Below are positions 40,644 through 49,615 of a stretch of 64,000 nucleotides of DNA, piece by piece. The stretch comes from Gaiellasilicea sp963707575. GTDB taxonomy: Bacteria; Actinomycetota; Thermoleophilia; Gaiellales; Gaiellaceae. Where the stretch lies: positions 806,001 to 870,000 of the forward strand of contig OY970171.1 in NCBI GenBank assembly GCA_963707575.1, given 5' to 3'. Both the position numbers and the translations under genes were made by a program. The notes under the pieces were generated by a model. That model ran no database searches. It worked only from the letters and a program-made list of their open reading frames with translations, and was not told the origin of the DNA. Each line of letters starts with the position of its first letter. Positions within the stretch are counted from its first letter, which is position 1.

Positions 40644-41480
40644 TTGGGCGAGCCGATCGATCTCCTGCACGGCGGCGCAGCGCGCTCGATCGGCGTCTAC
40701 CTCGTCGACTCGGACGACGGGCTCGCGCTCTTCGACTGCGGGCCGGCGAGCTGCCTCGACGCGCTCGAAGCCGGACTCGCCGAACGCGGCCACGAGCTCG
40801 CCGACGTCCGGCACCTGCTGCTCTCCCACATTCACCTCGACCACGCGGGGGGCGCAGGCACGCTCGTCCGCCGCAACCCGCAGCTCCAGGTGCACGTCTC
40901 GGAGATCGGCGCACCGCATCTCGTCGACCCGAGCCGGCTGGAGCGGAGCGCGCGACGGCTCTACGGCGACACCTTCGACCCCCTCTGGGGTGAGCTCGCA
41001 CCCGTTCCCGAGGGGAACGTCCACGTCGTGGGCGAGCGCGTGCTCGGGCTCGAGTGCTTCCCCTCGCCGGGGCACGCGTCGCACCACGTCTGCTACTTCG
41101 ACGGGACGACGCTCTACGCGGGGGACGCGGCCGGGGTCCGCATCCAGCCGGCCCGCAGCGTCCTGCCGCCGACGCCGCCTCCCGACGTCGATCTGGCTGC
41201 CTGGGAGGGCACGCTGGGTGAGATCGAGAGGCGCCGCCCCGAACGGCTCGCGCTGATCCACTTCGGGCTCGCCGACGACGTCGAGCGCCACCTCTCGGAG
41301 CTGCGGGAGCGCCTGGCGACGTGGGCCGGACGGGTCGAGCGCGGCGCGAGCGAAGAGGAGTTCGTCGCCGCGGGCAAGGCCGACCTGCCGCCGGCCGAGG
41401 CGGACGCTTACGATCGCGCGATGCCCTTCTGGCAGTCGTACGCAGGGCTGGCCCGGTACTGGGAGCAACAGCGCGCGTGA
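40644..41480 (+). CDS. MBL-fold metallo-hydrolase
   Basis: 278 residues with the zinc-site motif LLSHIHLDHAGG (HxHxDH) near residue 60. Other metal ligands are in SPGHASHHV and YAGDAAG, and C-terminal IHFGLADD supplies the last histidine. It is a probable hydrolase of thioester, lactone or similar bonds. The start is a TTG at 40644, 12 bases after metB; an earlier start is not available. Its last bases overlap the GTG of the broken MFS gene (GTGA), so it belongs to the same operon. Confidence 0.82.
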   Translation: MGEPIDLLHGGAARSIGVYLVDSDDGLALFDCGPASCLDALEAGLAERGHELADVRHLLLSHIHLDHAGGAGTLVRRNPQLQVHVSEIGAPHLVDPSRLERSARRLYGDTFDPLWGELAPVPEGNVHVVGERVLGLECFPSPGHASHHVCYFDGTTLYAGDAAGVRIQPARSVLPPTPPPDVDLAAWEGTLGEIERRRPERLALIHFGLADDVERHLSELRERLATWAGRVERGASEEEFVAAGKADLPPAEADAYDRAMPFWQSYAGLARYWEQQRA

Positions 41481-42715
41481 CCGCAGCCTCGCGCCGCTCC
41501 GCCACCGCGAGTTCCGGCTTCTCTTCGTCGGCCGCGTCGACGACGATCCTCGGCAGCGCGATGGCTCCGGTCGCGCTCGCGTTCGCCGTCCTCGACATGA
41601 CCGGGTCGAAGACGGACCTCGGCCTCGTGCTCGCGGCGCGTGCTGGTCCCGCAGCTCCTCTTCCTGCTCGTCGGCGGCATCTGGGCCGACCGGCTGCCGC
41701 GTCAGCGCGTGATGGTCGCTTCGGACCTCGTCAGCGGCGCGAGCCAGGCTGCAGTGGCGGTGCTGCTGCATCACCGGGGACGCCGAGATCTGGCATCTCG
41801 TCGCGCTTCGGGATCGTGAACGGAACGTCGACCGCGTTCTTCTTCCCGGCCTCGCAGGGGATCGTGCCGCAAACCGTGCCGCCAGGGCTCCTGCAGCAGG
41901 CGAACGCGCTCCTCCGCCTCGTCCTCAACGGCTCGTTCATCGGCGGCGCAGCGCTCGGCGGCCTGCTCGTCGCGGCGTTCGGCTCGGGCACGGCGATCGC
42001 GATCGACTCGGTCACGTTCTTCGTCGGTGCGGTCTTCATCGGCGCGATGCGCCTGCCGGCTTCGCTGCGGCTCGAGAGCACGAACTTCCTGGCCGACCTC
42101 GCCGTCGGCTGGAAGGAGTTTCGTGCGCGCACCTGGCTCTGGGTGATCGTGCTGCAGTTCTCGTTCGTGAACGCCGTCGAGAGCGGCGCGTTCAACGTGC
42201 TCGGACCGGTGGTGGCGGAGGAGGAGCTCGGCGGCGCGAGGGACTGGGGACTGATCGTCGCGGCGCAGGCCGTGGGGATGGTCGCCGGCGGGTTGGTGGG
42301 CTGCGGTTCCAGCCCCGGCGGATGCTGCTCGCGGCGACGCTCGCGATCCTGCTCATGCCCGGTGTGCTCGTCACGCTCGGATTCCCGCCGCGCTGCCCGT
42401 GATCGTCGGGGCGGCGTTCCTGGCCGGGGTCGGGATCGAGATGTTCGGCGATCCTCTGGGACACGACGATGCAGCAGCAGATCCCGCGGCGAGATGCTCT
42501 CCCGCCTCTACTCGTACGACATGGTCGGCTCGATCGCGCTCGTGCCGATCGGATACGCCGTCGCCGGGCCGGTGGCGGAGGTGCTCGGCGTCCAGACGAC
42601 CCTCTGGGCGGCCGCCGGGGTGGCGGTTGCCGCCACACTGCCCGTGCTGCTCGTCCGCGACGTCCAGCGGCTCGAGCGTAAGCCTGTGCTCGAGCCCCTC
42701 ACGTCCACCCTGTGA
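41477..42715 (+). pseudogene. MFS transporter, disrupted by multiple frameshifts
   Basis: It begins at GTG 41477 in a GTGA overlap. Recognisable MFS segments appear in different frames: PLRHREFRLLFVGR (about 41493-41535), GSAMAPVALAFAVLDM, LLFLLVGGIWADRLPRQRVM (about 41655-41710), GIVNGTSTAFFFPASQGIVP, the long stretch to 42290, and LSRLYSYDMVGSIALVPIGY to the end. At least six one-base shifts are needed (about 41490, 41540, 41645, 41770-41810, 42300-42370, 42445-42490). Flanking genes on both sides are uninterrupted. It would have been a 12-helix drug-efflux-type permease. Confidence 0.8.
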
Positions 42716-44000
42716 CGAGCCAGCGGCGGCTCGCGAACCGGTGCCACATGAGCGCGAAGCGGACGACGATCAGGACGACGAGCGCCGACCAGACGCCGAC
42801 GATGCCCCAGTCGAAGGCGACCGCGGCCAGCGCCACCGCCGCCGAGACGAAGAACGCACCCACCATCGACCAGGCGAGGTACGGCCCGTCGCCGGCGCCG
42901 ATCAGGATCCCGTCCAGTGCGAAGACGGCCCCGTTCAGCGGCTGCATCAGGGCGAACAGGAGCCAGATCGCGCCCGCCCGCTCGAGCACGAGCTCGTCGC
43001 TCGTGAACACGCGCGGGAGCACGCTTTCGAGCAGCAGGAGCACGGCAGCGAAGACTCCGCCGGCGTAGACCGCGAGCCAGATCATCCGCGCGCTCGCGTC
43101 GTAGGCCCGTTGCGTATCCCCCGCGCCGAGCCCTCGGCCGACCAGCACCTGCCCCGCGATCGCGATCGAGTCGAGCACGAGCGCGAGGAAGAGCCAGAGC
43201 TGGAAGGCGATCTGGTGCGCCCCGATCGACGCGTCGCCGAAGCGCGTCACGATCGCGCCGGCCAGCAGGAACGCGGACATGAGCGCCAGCGTGCGCACGA
43301 AGATGTAGCGGCCGACCGAGATCAGCCGTCGCATCAGGGCCGGCCGCGGGCGGAGGTCGTGCCCCGCCGAGCGGAGCAGCGCGACCACGAACGCCGCGCC
43401 CATCCCGGTCTGGCCGATCACCGTCGCGATCGCGGAGCCTTCGATCCCCCAGTCCAGCCCGTAGACGAAGGTGATGTTGAGGACGACGTTGATCGCGTTG
43501 CCGGCGGCGAGGATCGCGACGGGCGTGCGCAAGTCGGCGACACCGCGCAGGTATCCCTGCGACCCGATCGTGACGAATACCGCAGGCAGGCCGAGGGAGA
43601 CGATCCGCAGGTACGAGACGGCGTAGTCGGCCGCGTCGCCGTCGGCGCCCATGGCGCGCACGATCTGCGGCGCCAGCGCTTCGACACCGACCGCGAGCGC
43701 GATGCCGACCGCGAGGCAGAGCCAGAGCGTCTGCGCTCCGAGCCGCCTGGCCGCCTCCTCCTGCCCCGCACCCGACGCCCGCCCGACCTGGGCCGTCGTC
43801 CCGTACTGAAGGAAGTTGAAGATCGCGAACAGCGTCGTCAGCACGACCGCCGAGACCCCGAGCGCAGCGAGCTGCTCGCGCCCGAGATGCCCGACGACGG
43901 CGGTGTCCACGAGGATGTAGAGCGGCTCGGCCGCGAGCGCGCCGAGCGCGGGGACCGCGAGCCGAAGGATCTCGCGGTCGTACTGGCTTCGGAGCCTCAC
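42699..44000 (-). CDS. MATE-family multidrug/Na+ antiporter
   Basis: 433 residues with about 12 transmembrane helices in two similar halves. Family marks include LAVPALGALAAEPLYILVDT at the N-terminus, VVGHLGREQLAALG and, in the second half, RFGDASIGAHQIAFQLW. These match the DinF branch. It exports toxic organic compounds in exchange for Na+ or H+. It starts at GTG 44000 in a GTGA overlap with the stop of the SDR gene. Its 3' end overlaps the convergent MFS pseudogene by 17 bases. Confidence 0.9.
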   Translation of the reverse strand: MRLRSQYDREILRLAVPALGALAAEPLYILVDTAVVGHLGREQLAALGVSAVVLTTLFAIFNFLQYGTTAQVGRASGAGQEEAARRLGAQTLWLCLAVGIALAVGVEALAPQIVRAMGADGDAADYAVSYLRIVSLGLPAVFVTIGSQGYLRGVADLRTPVAILAAGNAINVVLNITFVYGLDWGIEGSAIATVIGQTGMGAAFVVALLRSAGHDLRPRPALMRRLISVGRYIFVRTLALMSAFLLAGAIVTRFGDASIGAHQIAFQLWLFLALVLDSIAIAGQVLVGRGLGAGDTQRAYDASARMIWLAVYAGGVFAAVLLLLESVLPRVFTSDELVLERAGAIWLLFALMQPLNGAVFALDGILIGAGDGPYLAWSMVGAFFVSAAVALAAVAFDWGIVGVWSALVVLIVVRFALMWHRFASRRWLVTGWT

Positions 44001-44749
44001 TCCTCGCGGAGGATGCGGGCGCCGCTCGACTGGGCGAGCGCCTTCACGACGATCTCGTCCACGTTCACGTGCGCAGGACGCGTCAGCGCGAAGAGCACGC
44101 AGTCGGCGACGTCCGCCGGCTGCATCGCCCCGCCCAGGGCAACACCCTCGTAGACGCTGCGCGCGACCTCCTCGTCCCCGCGGAAGCGGACGCGCGAGAA
44201 GTCCGTCTCCACGAGCCCGGGCGCGACGTTCGTGAGCCGGATCGGCCGGCCGAGCAGGTCCTCGCGCAGCGCCTGCGTGAAGCCGTGCACCGCGAACTTC
44301 GAGGTTACGTAGAGCGCGCCATTCGGATAGGCCGCCATCCCGGCGACGGAGCCCATGTTCACGATGTGCCCGCCGTCGCGCCTCGGTCCGCCAGAAAAAT
44401 GCGGCAGGCAGAGGCGCGTCATCCGGATCAGGCCGTGGACGTTCGTCTCGAGGACGACCTCCTCGTCGGCCTCCGTCGAGTCGTCGAAGGGATCGCGGCC
44501 GAGCGCGAGGCCCGCGTTGTTGACGAGGATGTCGAGCCCGCGGAGCTCGGCCACGGCGTCAGCGACGAAGCGCTCACAGCTCTCCGGGTCGGTGACGTCG
44601 AGCGGAAGCACCACCTCGGTCTCGAGCTGCTCGACCCGGCGCGCGCCGCCCGCGACGCGCACGCCCGCGTCCCGCAGCGCCGTCGCGATGGCGGCGCCGA
44701 TCCCGCTCGAGGCACCCGTGACGATCGCTGTCTTGCCGGCGAGATCCAC
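43997..44749 (-). CDS. Short-chain dehydrogenase/reductase (YdfG-like)
   Basis: 250 residues, classical SDR: cofactor motif TGASSGIGAAIA, structural NNAGLA, catalytic Ser in MGSVAGMAAYP and YVTSK (YxxxK). It is most similar in layout to the NADP-dependent YdfG/serine-3-dehydrogenase group. It starts at GTG 44749, six bases after TAGGCT whose TAG is the stop codon of the CDF gene upstream. It is translationally coupled to the MATE gene. Confidence 0.88.
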   Translation of the reverse strand: MDLAGKTAIVTGASSGIGAAIATALRDAGVRVAGGARRVEQLETEVVLPLDVTDPESCERFVADAVAELRGLDILVNNAGLALGRDPFDDSTEADEEVVLETNVHGLIRMTRLCLPHFSGGPRRDGGHIVNMGSVAGMAAYPNGALYVTSKFAVHGFTQALREDLLGRPIRLTNVAPGLVETDFSRVRFRGDEEVARSVYEGVALGGAMQPADVADCVLFALTRPAHVNVDEIVVKALAQSSGARILREE

Positions 44750-44755
44750 GGCGCG

Positions 44756-44761
44756 AGCCTA
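44756..44761 (-). promoter_or_regulatory. TAG stop / TAGGCT -10 fusion
   Basis: On the minus strand TAGGCT starts with the CDF stop codon (44761-44759) and ends six bases before the SDR start at 44749. Confidence 0.5.
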
Positions 44762-45634
44762 ACGCGAGAGCGACACGAGCCCGGGCGCGTGCTCGACCTG
44801 CAAGGTCGTGTGCGTGAGCTCGAAGCGGTCGCGGAGCAGCACCTCCAGCTCGCGGCGGATCGCATGGCAGTCGGCCCGCGGCTCGACGAGCACGTGTGCC
44901 GACAGCGCCGGGAAGCCGGACGTGATCGTCCAGATGTGCAGGTCGTGCACGCCGACCACCCCGGGCGCCGATCCCATCGCCGCGCCGACGGCACGTGGGT
45001 CGATCCCGGCAGGCGTGCCCTCGAGCAGGATCCCGATCGACTCCCGGACGATCCCCACGGTGCTCGCCAGCACGAGCAGGCCGATCAGCAGGCCGGCGAG
45101 CGGGTCCGCGCCCTGCCAGCCGGTCGCGAGGACGACGAGCCCGGCGAGGACGACACCCACCGACGAGGCGAGGTCGGCGAGCACGTGCAGCAGCGCTGCG
45201 CGGACGTTGAGGCCGTCTCCGGCCCCGTGGAGAAGCCACGCGGCGGCGAGGTTGACGCCGAGCCCCACCACGCCCGTCACCAGCACCCAGCCGCCCTCGA
45301 CGGTGGGTGGGTCACCCAGGCGGCGCACCGCCTCGACGACGATCCAGAGCCCGAGCACGATCAGGATGAGCGCGTTCGCGAGCGCTGCGAGGATCTCGGC
45401 GCGACGCCAGCCGAAGCTCCGCTCGGGCGTCGCCGGCCGCCGAGCGAGCCAGGCCGCGAAGAGCGCAAGACCGAGCGCAAGCGAGTCCGAGAACATGTGA
45501 CCCGCGTCGGCGAGCAACGCCAGCGAGCCCGCGAGCAGGGACGCGCCCAGCTCCACGACGGCGAAGCCGAGCACGAGCAGAAGCGCGAGGAAGAGTGCGC
45601 GCGTCCCCGAGCGAGCATGAACGTGCCCCGCCAT
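44759..45634 (-). CDS. Cation diffusion facilitator (CzcD/ZitB-like)
   Basis: 291 residues. Six transmembrane helices carry the metal-binding HxxxD pairs: HMFSDSLALG in helix 2 and HVLADLASS in helix 5. A cytoplasmic ferredoxin-like domain follows (GVHDLHIWTITSG and the final His-containing HTTLQVEHAPG). It exports Zn2+ or another divalent cation in exchange for protons. The N-terminus is MAGHVHARSG from ATG 45634, supported by TACGGT seven bases before it; a longer frame would run through that promoter. Confidence 0.92.
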   Translation of the reverse strand: MAGHVHARSGTRALFLALLLVLGFAVVELGASLLAGSLALLADAGHMFSDSLALGLALFAAWLARRPATPERSFGWRRAEILAALANALILIVLGLWIVVEAVRRLGDPPTVEGGWVLVTGVVGLGVNLAAAWLLHGAGDGLNVRAALLHVLADLASSVGVVLAGLVVLATGWQGADPLAGLLIGLLVLASTVGIVRESIGILLEGTPAGIDPRAVGAAMGSAPGVVGVHDLHIWTITSGFPALSAHVLVEPRADCHAIRRELEVLLRDRFELTHTTLQVEHAPGLVSLSR

Positions 45635-45641
45635 CAGGGGC

Positions 45642-45647
45642 ACCGTA
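45642..45647 (-). promoter_or_regulatory. -10 (TACGGT) of leaderless CDF gene
   Basis: TACGGT seven bases before ATG 45634. The same TACGGTGCCC context occurs before the cyclophilin gene (55327-55332). Confidence 0.5.
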
Positions 45648-45707
45648 GCGCAGCGTTCTTGGACGATCCGTTTACATCGCGGCCCGATATGGGAAACTCC
45701 CGCCAAC

Positions 45708-46934
45708 GTGGCCGGCGTCCAGTTCGACGGTGTGAGCAAGATCTACGCGGACGGAACGCGCGCGGTCAATCGATTCGATCTCGAGATCCAGGACGGCGAG
45801 TTCATGGTGCTCGTCGGCCCGTCCGGCTGCGGCAAGACGACGGCGCTCCGGATGGTGGCCGGGCTGGAGGACATCTCGGAGGGCGTGCTGAAGATCGGCG
45901 ACACGGTCGTCAACCACGTGCCGCCGCGCGACCGCGACATCGCGATGGTCTTCCAGAGCTACGCGCTCTACCCCCATCTGAGCGTGTACGACAACATCGC
46001 CTTCGGGCTCAAGCTGAAGAAGACGCCCAAGGAAGAGGTGCGCGAGCGCGTGCAGAAGGCGGCCGAGCTGCTCGGGCTGACGGAGTACCTCAGTCGCAAG
46101 CCACGCGCGCTCTCGGGCGGCCAGCGCCAGCGCGTTGCGATGGGGCGCGCGATCGTGCGGCAGCCGAAGGCGTTCCTGATGGACGAGCCGCTCTCGAACC
46201 TGGACGCGAAGCTCCGCGTGCAGATGCGCGCTGAGATCTCCCAGCTCCAGACCGATCTCGGCACGACCACCGTCTACGTCACCCACGACCAGGTCGAGGC
46301 GATGACGATGGGCGATCGCGTCGCGGTCATGCGCAAGGGCGAGCTGCAGCAGGTCGCCGCTCCCCAGGAGCTGTACGACCGCCCCGTCAACCTCTTCGTC
46401 GGCGGCTTCATCGGCAGCCCCGCGATGAACCTCGTCGAAGCGACGCTGGAACAGCGAAACGGCGACCTCGTTGCCGTCCTCGGCGAGAACGAGATCGTGC
46501 TCGGCCCGGAGACGCGCTCGGCGCGCCCGGGGCTCCGGGCGTACACGGGCAAGAAGCTCGTGCTCGGCATTCGTCCCGAGGACCTCGAGGACGCTTCCCT
46601 CGAGACCGAGGGCACCGAGCAGCAACGGCTCAAGGGCGGTGTGACACTGACGGAGGCGCTCGGCTCCGAGGTGATGGTGCACTTCAGGATCGACGCCGCA
46701 CCCGCCGCCACCGAGGACGTGCGCGAGCTCGCCAAGGACGCCGGAACCGAGGGCCTCGGCGAGCTCAGCGGCGAAGGCGGCGCGGCGATGGTGGGCCGGT
46801 TCGGCGCCCGCTCGAAAGTCGGCAGCGGCGACACGATCGAGGTCGCCGTCGATACACGCGCGCTCCATTTCTTCGAGCCCGAGAGTGGGCTGGGCATCTA
46901 TGACGGGACCGAAAGAGAGGAAACGAACGCATGA
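45708..46934 (+). CDS. Sugar ABC transporter ATP-binding protein (MsmX/UgpC type)
   Basis: 408 residues. Walker A is GPSGCGKTT, the signature SGGQRQR, Walker B FLMDEPLSNLD with the H-loop VTHDQVE. The extra C-terminal regulatory MOP/OB domain (about residues 245-408) is typical of CUT1 importers. The start GTG 45708 lies in a 73-base gap from the CDF gene. The C-terminal domain is slightly longer than usual, with an acidic insertion. It forms an ATGA overlap with the binding-protein gene. It energises uptake by the two permeases encoded downstream. Confidence 0.93.
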   Translation: MAGVQFDGVSKIYADGTRAVNRFDLEIQDGEFMVLVGPSGCGKTTALRMVAGLEDISEGVLKIGDTVVNHVPPRDRDIAMVFQSYALYPHLSVYDNIAFGLKLKKTPKEEVRERVQKAAELLGLTEYLSRKPRALSGGQRQRVAMGRAIVRQPKAFLMDEPLSNLDAKLRVQMRAEISQLQTDLGTTTVYVTHDQVEAMTMGDRVAVMRKGELQQVAAPQELYDRPVNLFVGGFIGSPAMNLVEATLEQRNGDLVAVLGENEIVLGPETRSARPGLRAYTGKKLVLGIRPEDLEDASLETEGTEQQRLKGGVTLTEALGSEVMVHFRIDAAPAATEDVRELAKDAGTEGLGELSGEGGAAMVGRFGARSKVGSGDTIEVAVDTRALHFFEPESGLGIYDGTEREETNA

Positions 46935-48253
46935 CGAAACAGCGGTTCATCCTGCTCGCCCTGCTCGTGGCGGCGCTCGCATTTCTTGCGGCGGGCTGCG
47001 GCGGGGACGACGACGACGACGGAGACGCAAGTGCCACCACCGCCGAGGAGACGACCGAGGAAGAGGCCGTCTCCGGCTCGATCAACGTCCTCGCGGTGTG
47101 GACGGGCGCCGAGGGCGAGGCCTTCCAGGCCGTGCTCGACGGCTTCACCGAGGAGAACCCCGACGTCGACGTCAGCTACCAGTCGGCTGCAGATCCGGCC
47201 ACCGTGCTGTCCACGTCGGTCGAGGGCGGCAATCCACCCGACGTCGCGGCACTTCCGTCGCCCGGAATCATGGCCGACTTCGTGGGCCGGGACGCACTGA
47301 CGCCGCTCGACTTCGCCCAGGCGACGATCGAGGACAACTACGCGGAGGGTTGGCTGACCGCAGGCAGTGTCGACGGCGAGCTGTACGGCGTCTTCTTCAA
47401 GGGCGTCAACAAGTCGACGGTCTGGTACAACGTCCAGACCTTCGACGGCGCCGGCGTCGAGCCACCCGAGGACTGGGAGACGTTCCTCTCGAACGCCGAG
47501 ACGCTCGCCGCCAGCGGCACGCCCGCCTACTCGATCGGCGGCTCCGACGGATGGACGCTCACGGATCTGTTCGAGAACATCTACCTGCGCCTGGCCGGGC
47601 CCGAGAAGTACGACCAGCTCGCGACGCACGACATCGCCTGGACGGACGAGTCCGTCACCCAGACGCTCACCGAGATGGCCAAGGTCTTCGGTGACACCGA
47701 CAACATCGCGGGCGGCACGAGCGGGGCGCTCCAGACCGACTTCCCCACCTCGGTCTCGCAGGTGTACGCCGATCCGCCGAAGGCGGCGCAGGTGATCGAA
47801 GGTGACTTCGTGGCCGGCGTCATCTCGGCGGAGACCACGGCCGAGCCCGAGACCGGGTTCAACGTCTACCCGTTCCCGGCCCTCGACGACAACGACGAAG
47901 GTGCCGTCGTCGGCGCCGGGGACGTGCTCGTCATGTTCACGGACAGCCCGGCTGCGCGGGCGCTGATCGAGTACCTGGCGACGCCCGAGGCACAGGAGAT
48001 CTGGGCGGAGCGCGGCGGCTTCACCGCGCCGAACAAGAACGTCGATCCAAGCGTGTATCCCGATGACGTGACGAGAGGCGCTGCCGAGGGGCTGAGCGGA
48101 AGCGACTTCCGCTTCGACCTCTCCGACCTCCAGCCCGCGGCGTTCGGGAGCGATGCCATGTTCAGCATCCTCCAGGACTTCCTGCGGAATCCGGACGACG
48201 TGCAGGGCACGGCAGACGCACTCGAGGCCGCCGCGGCCAAGGCATACGGCTAG
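46931..48253 (+). CDS. Sugar ABC transporter substrate-binding lipoprotein
   Basis: 440 residues. A lipoprotein signal peptide ends in the lipobox LAAGC (Cys 23), followed by an acidic GGDDDDDGD spacer and the Thr/Glu-rich stalk used by Actinobacteria. The mature part is an extracellular family 1 solute-binding protein: INVLAVWTGAEGEAFQAVLD, then NPPDVAALPSPG, similar to alpha-glucoside (AglE/ThuE) binding proteins. It captures a sugar or oligosaccharide outside the cell. It is second in the operon, overlapping the ATPase gene. Confidence 0.9.
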   Translation: MTKQRFILLALLVAALAFLAAGCGGDDDDDGDASATTAEETTEEEAVSGSINVLAVWTGAEGEAFQAVLDGFTEENPDVDVSYQSAADPATVLSTSVEGGNPPDVAALPSPGIMADFVGRDALTPLDFAQATIEDNYAEGWLTAGSVDGELYGVFFKGVNKSTVWYNVQTFDGAGVEPPEDWETFLSNAETLAASGTPAYSIGGSDGWTLTDLFENIYLRLAGPEKYDQLATHDIAWTDESVTQTLTEMAKVFGDTDNIAGGTSGALQTDFPTSVSQVYADPPKAAQVIEGDFVAGVISAETTAEPETGFNVYPFPALDDNDEGAVVGAGDVLVMFTDSPAARALIEYLATPEAQEIWAERGGFTAPNKNVDPSVYPDDVTRGAAEGLSGSDFRFDLSDLQPAAFGSDAMFSILQDFLRNPDDVQGTADALEAAAAKAYG

Positions 48254-48265
48254 CGCGTTCAGCCG

Positions 48266-49615
48266 TTGAGCAGTACCGCGATCAGGCCGGAGTTCCCTCC
48301 CGAGGAGGGGACTCCGGCCGCTCCGAAGGAATCCGTCTGGCGGGGCCTGCTGCTGCCGTTCGCCTTTCTGGCGCCGGCAGCGTTCTTCCTCGGCATCTGG
48401 GTCGTCTACCCGACGTTCGCGACGATGTGGCGGAGCCTCTTCAGCGACCGCGGCGACGAGTTCGTCGGCCTCGACAACTACGAGCGGATGTTCACCGACG
48501 AGTCGGTGCAAACGGCGATCAAGAACAACGTCCTCTGGGTGCTCGTCATCCCGGCGGGCGTCACGGCCGTCGGGCTCGTCTTCGCCGTCCTCACGGAGAG
48601 GGTCCGCTGGGCGCCGGCGTTCAAGATCGCCGTCTTCATCCCGCTCGCCGTCTCGCTCTTCGCGGTCGGCGTGATCTGGCGGATCATGTACCAGGAGGAT
48701 CCCGAGCGGGGTGCGATCAACGCGGCGATCGTCGGCGTGCAGGGGATTGTCAGCGAGAAGGGCGTCCTCTCGTCTGCCCGACCGTCGACGGACGCGCTCA
48801 CGGGCACGCCGGAAGGCGGCCTCACGCTCCAGGAGCCGGTCGCGCCCGGCGACGTCGCCCTGCTCGGCCTGACGGCGATCAGCGCGGAGGAGATTCCCGA
48901 GGACGCGGCCGAGGCGGTGCAACCGGAGCCCCTGCAGGGCGGGATCACGGGCGTCGTCTGGCGGGACTTCAAGCCGGGCGGTGGCACACCGGGCGAGGTC
49001 GAGAGCGAGGAGATCGGGTTGCCGGGCGTGACGGTCGAGCTGCGCGAGGCCGAGGGCGGAAGCTCCGTCGAGTCCGCCACGACCGAGGACGACGGCACCT
49101 TTGCCTTCGAAGACGTGGAAGAGGGCGAGTACCGCGTCGCGATCGCGTCGGAGACCTTCGCCGAGCCGTTCGAGGGCTTCAGCTGGCTTGGTCCGAGCCT
49201 GATCACGCCCGCGATCATGATCGCCTACATCTGGGTCTCCGCCGGCTTCGCGATGGTGATCACCGCCGCCGGCCTCTCCGCGATCCCGCGCGACACGCTC
49301 GAGGCGGCTCGCACCGACGGCGCGACCGAGTTCCAGGTCTTCCGTCGGATCACGGTGCCGCTGCTCGCGCCCGTCCTGACGGTCGTCTTCGTGACGCAGA
49401 TCATCTCGGTGCTGAAGGTCTTCGACCTGATCCTCTCGATCGCACCGGGCTCGAGCCGCAACGACGCGACGCTGCTCGCGTTCGAGATGTGGCGGCGCGC
49501 GTTCTCGGGCCAGAACCTCTTCGGGCTCGGCTCCGCGATCGCGACGTTCCTGTTCCTGCTCTTCATCCCCTTCCTCATCGTCAACGTCCGGCGCTTCCGA
49601 GCGGAGGTCAAGTAG
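48266..49615 (+). CDS. ABC permease (MalF type) with inserted extracellular beta-sandwich domain
   Basis: 449 residues; CUT1 permeases of this kind are usually 290-330. Transmembrane helices appear at about residues 28-48, 88-110 and 118-140, then 310-342, 365-385 and 420-440. The EAA loop (EAARTDGATEFQVFRRITVPLL) confirms the family. Between helices 3 and 4, where a short loop is expected, about 160 residues are inserted. They include an SdrD_B/Cna-B-like unit (about 225-294): GGITGVVWRDF, then GLPGVTVELREAEGG and GTFAFEDVEEGEYRVAI. The loop faces outside. It starts at TTG 48266, with no strong ribosome site. Confidence 0.9.
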   Translation: MSSTAIRPEFPPEEGTPAAPKESVWRGLLLPFAFLAPAAFFLGIWVVYPTFATMWRSLFSDRGDEFVGLDNYERMFTDESVQTAIKNNVLWVLVIPAGVTAVGLVFAVLTERVRWAPAFKIAVFIPLAVSLFAVGVIWRIMYQEDPERGAINAAIVGVQGIVSEKGVLSSARPSTDALTGTPEGGLTLQEPVAPGDVALLGLTAISAEEIPEDAAEAVQPEPLQGGITGVVWRDFKPGGGTPGEVESEEIGLPGVTVELREAEGGSSVESATTEDDGTFAFEDVEEGEYRVAIASETFAEPFEGFSWLGPSLITPAIMIAYIWVSAGFAMVITAAGLSAIPRDTLEAARTDGATEFQVFRRITVPLLAPVLTVVFVTQIISVLKVFDLILSIAPGSSRNDATLLAFEMWRRAFSGQNLFGLGSAIATFLFLLFIPFLIVNVRRFRAEVK

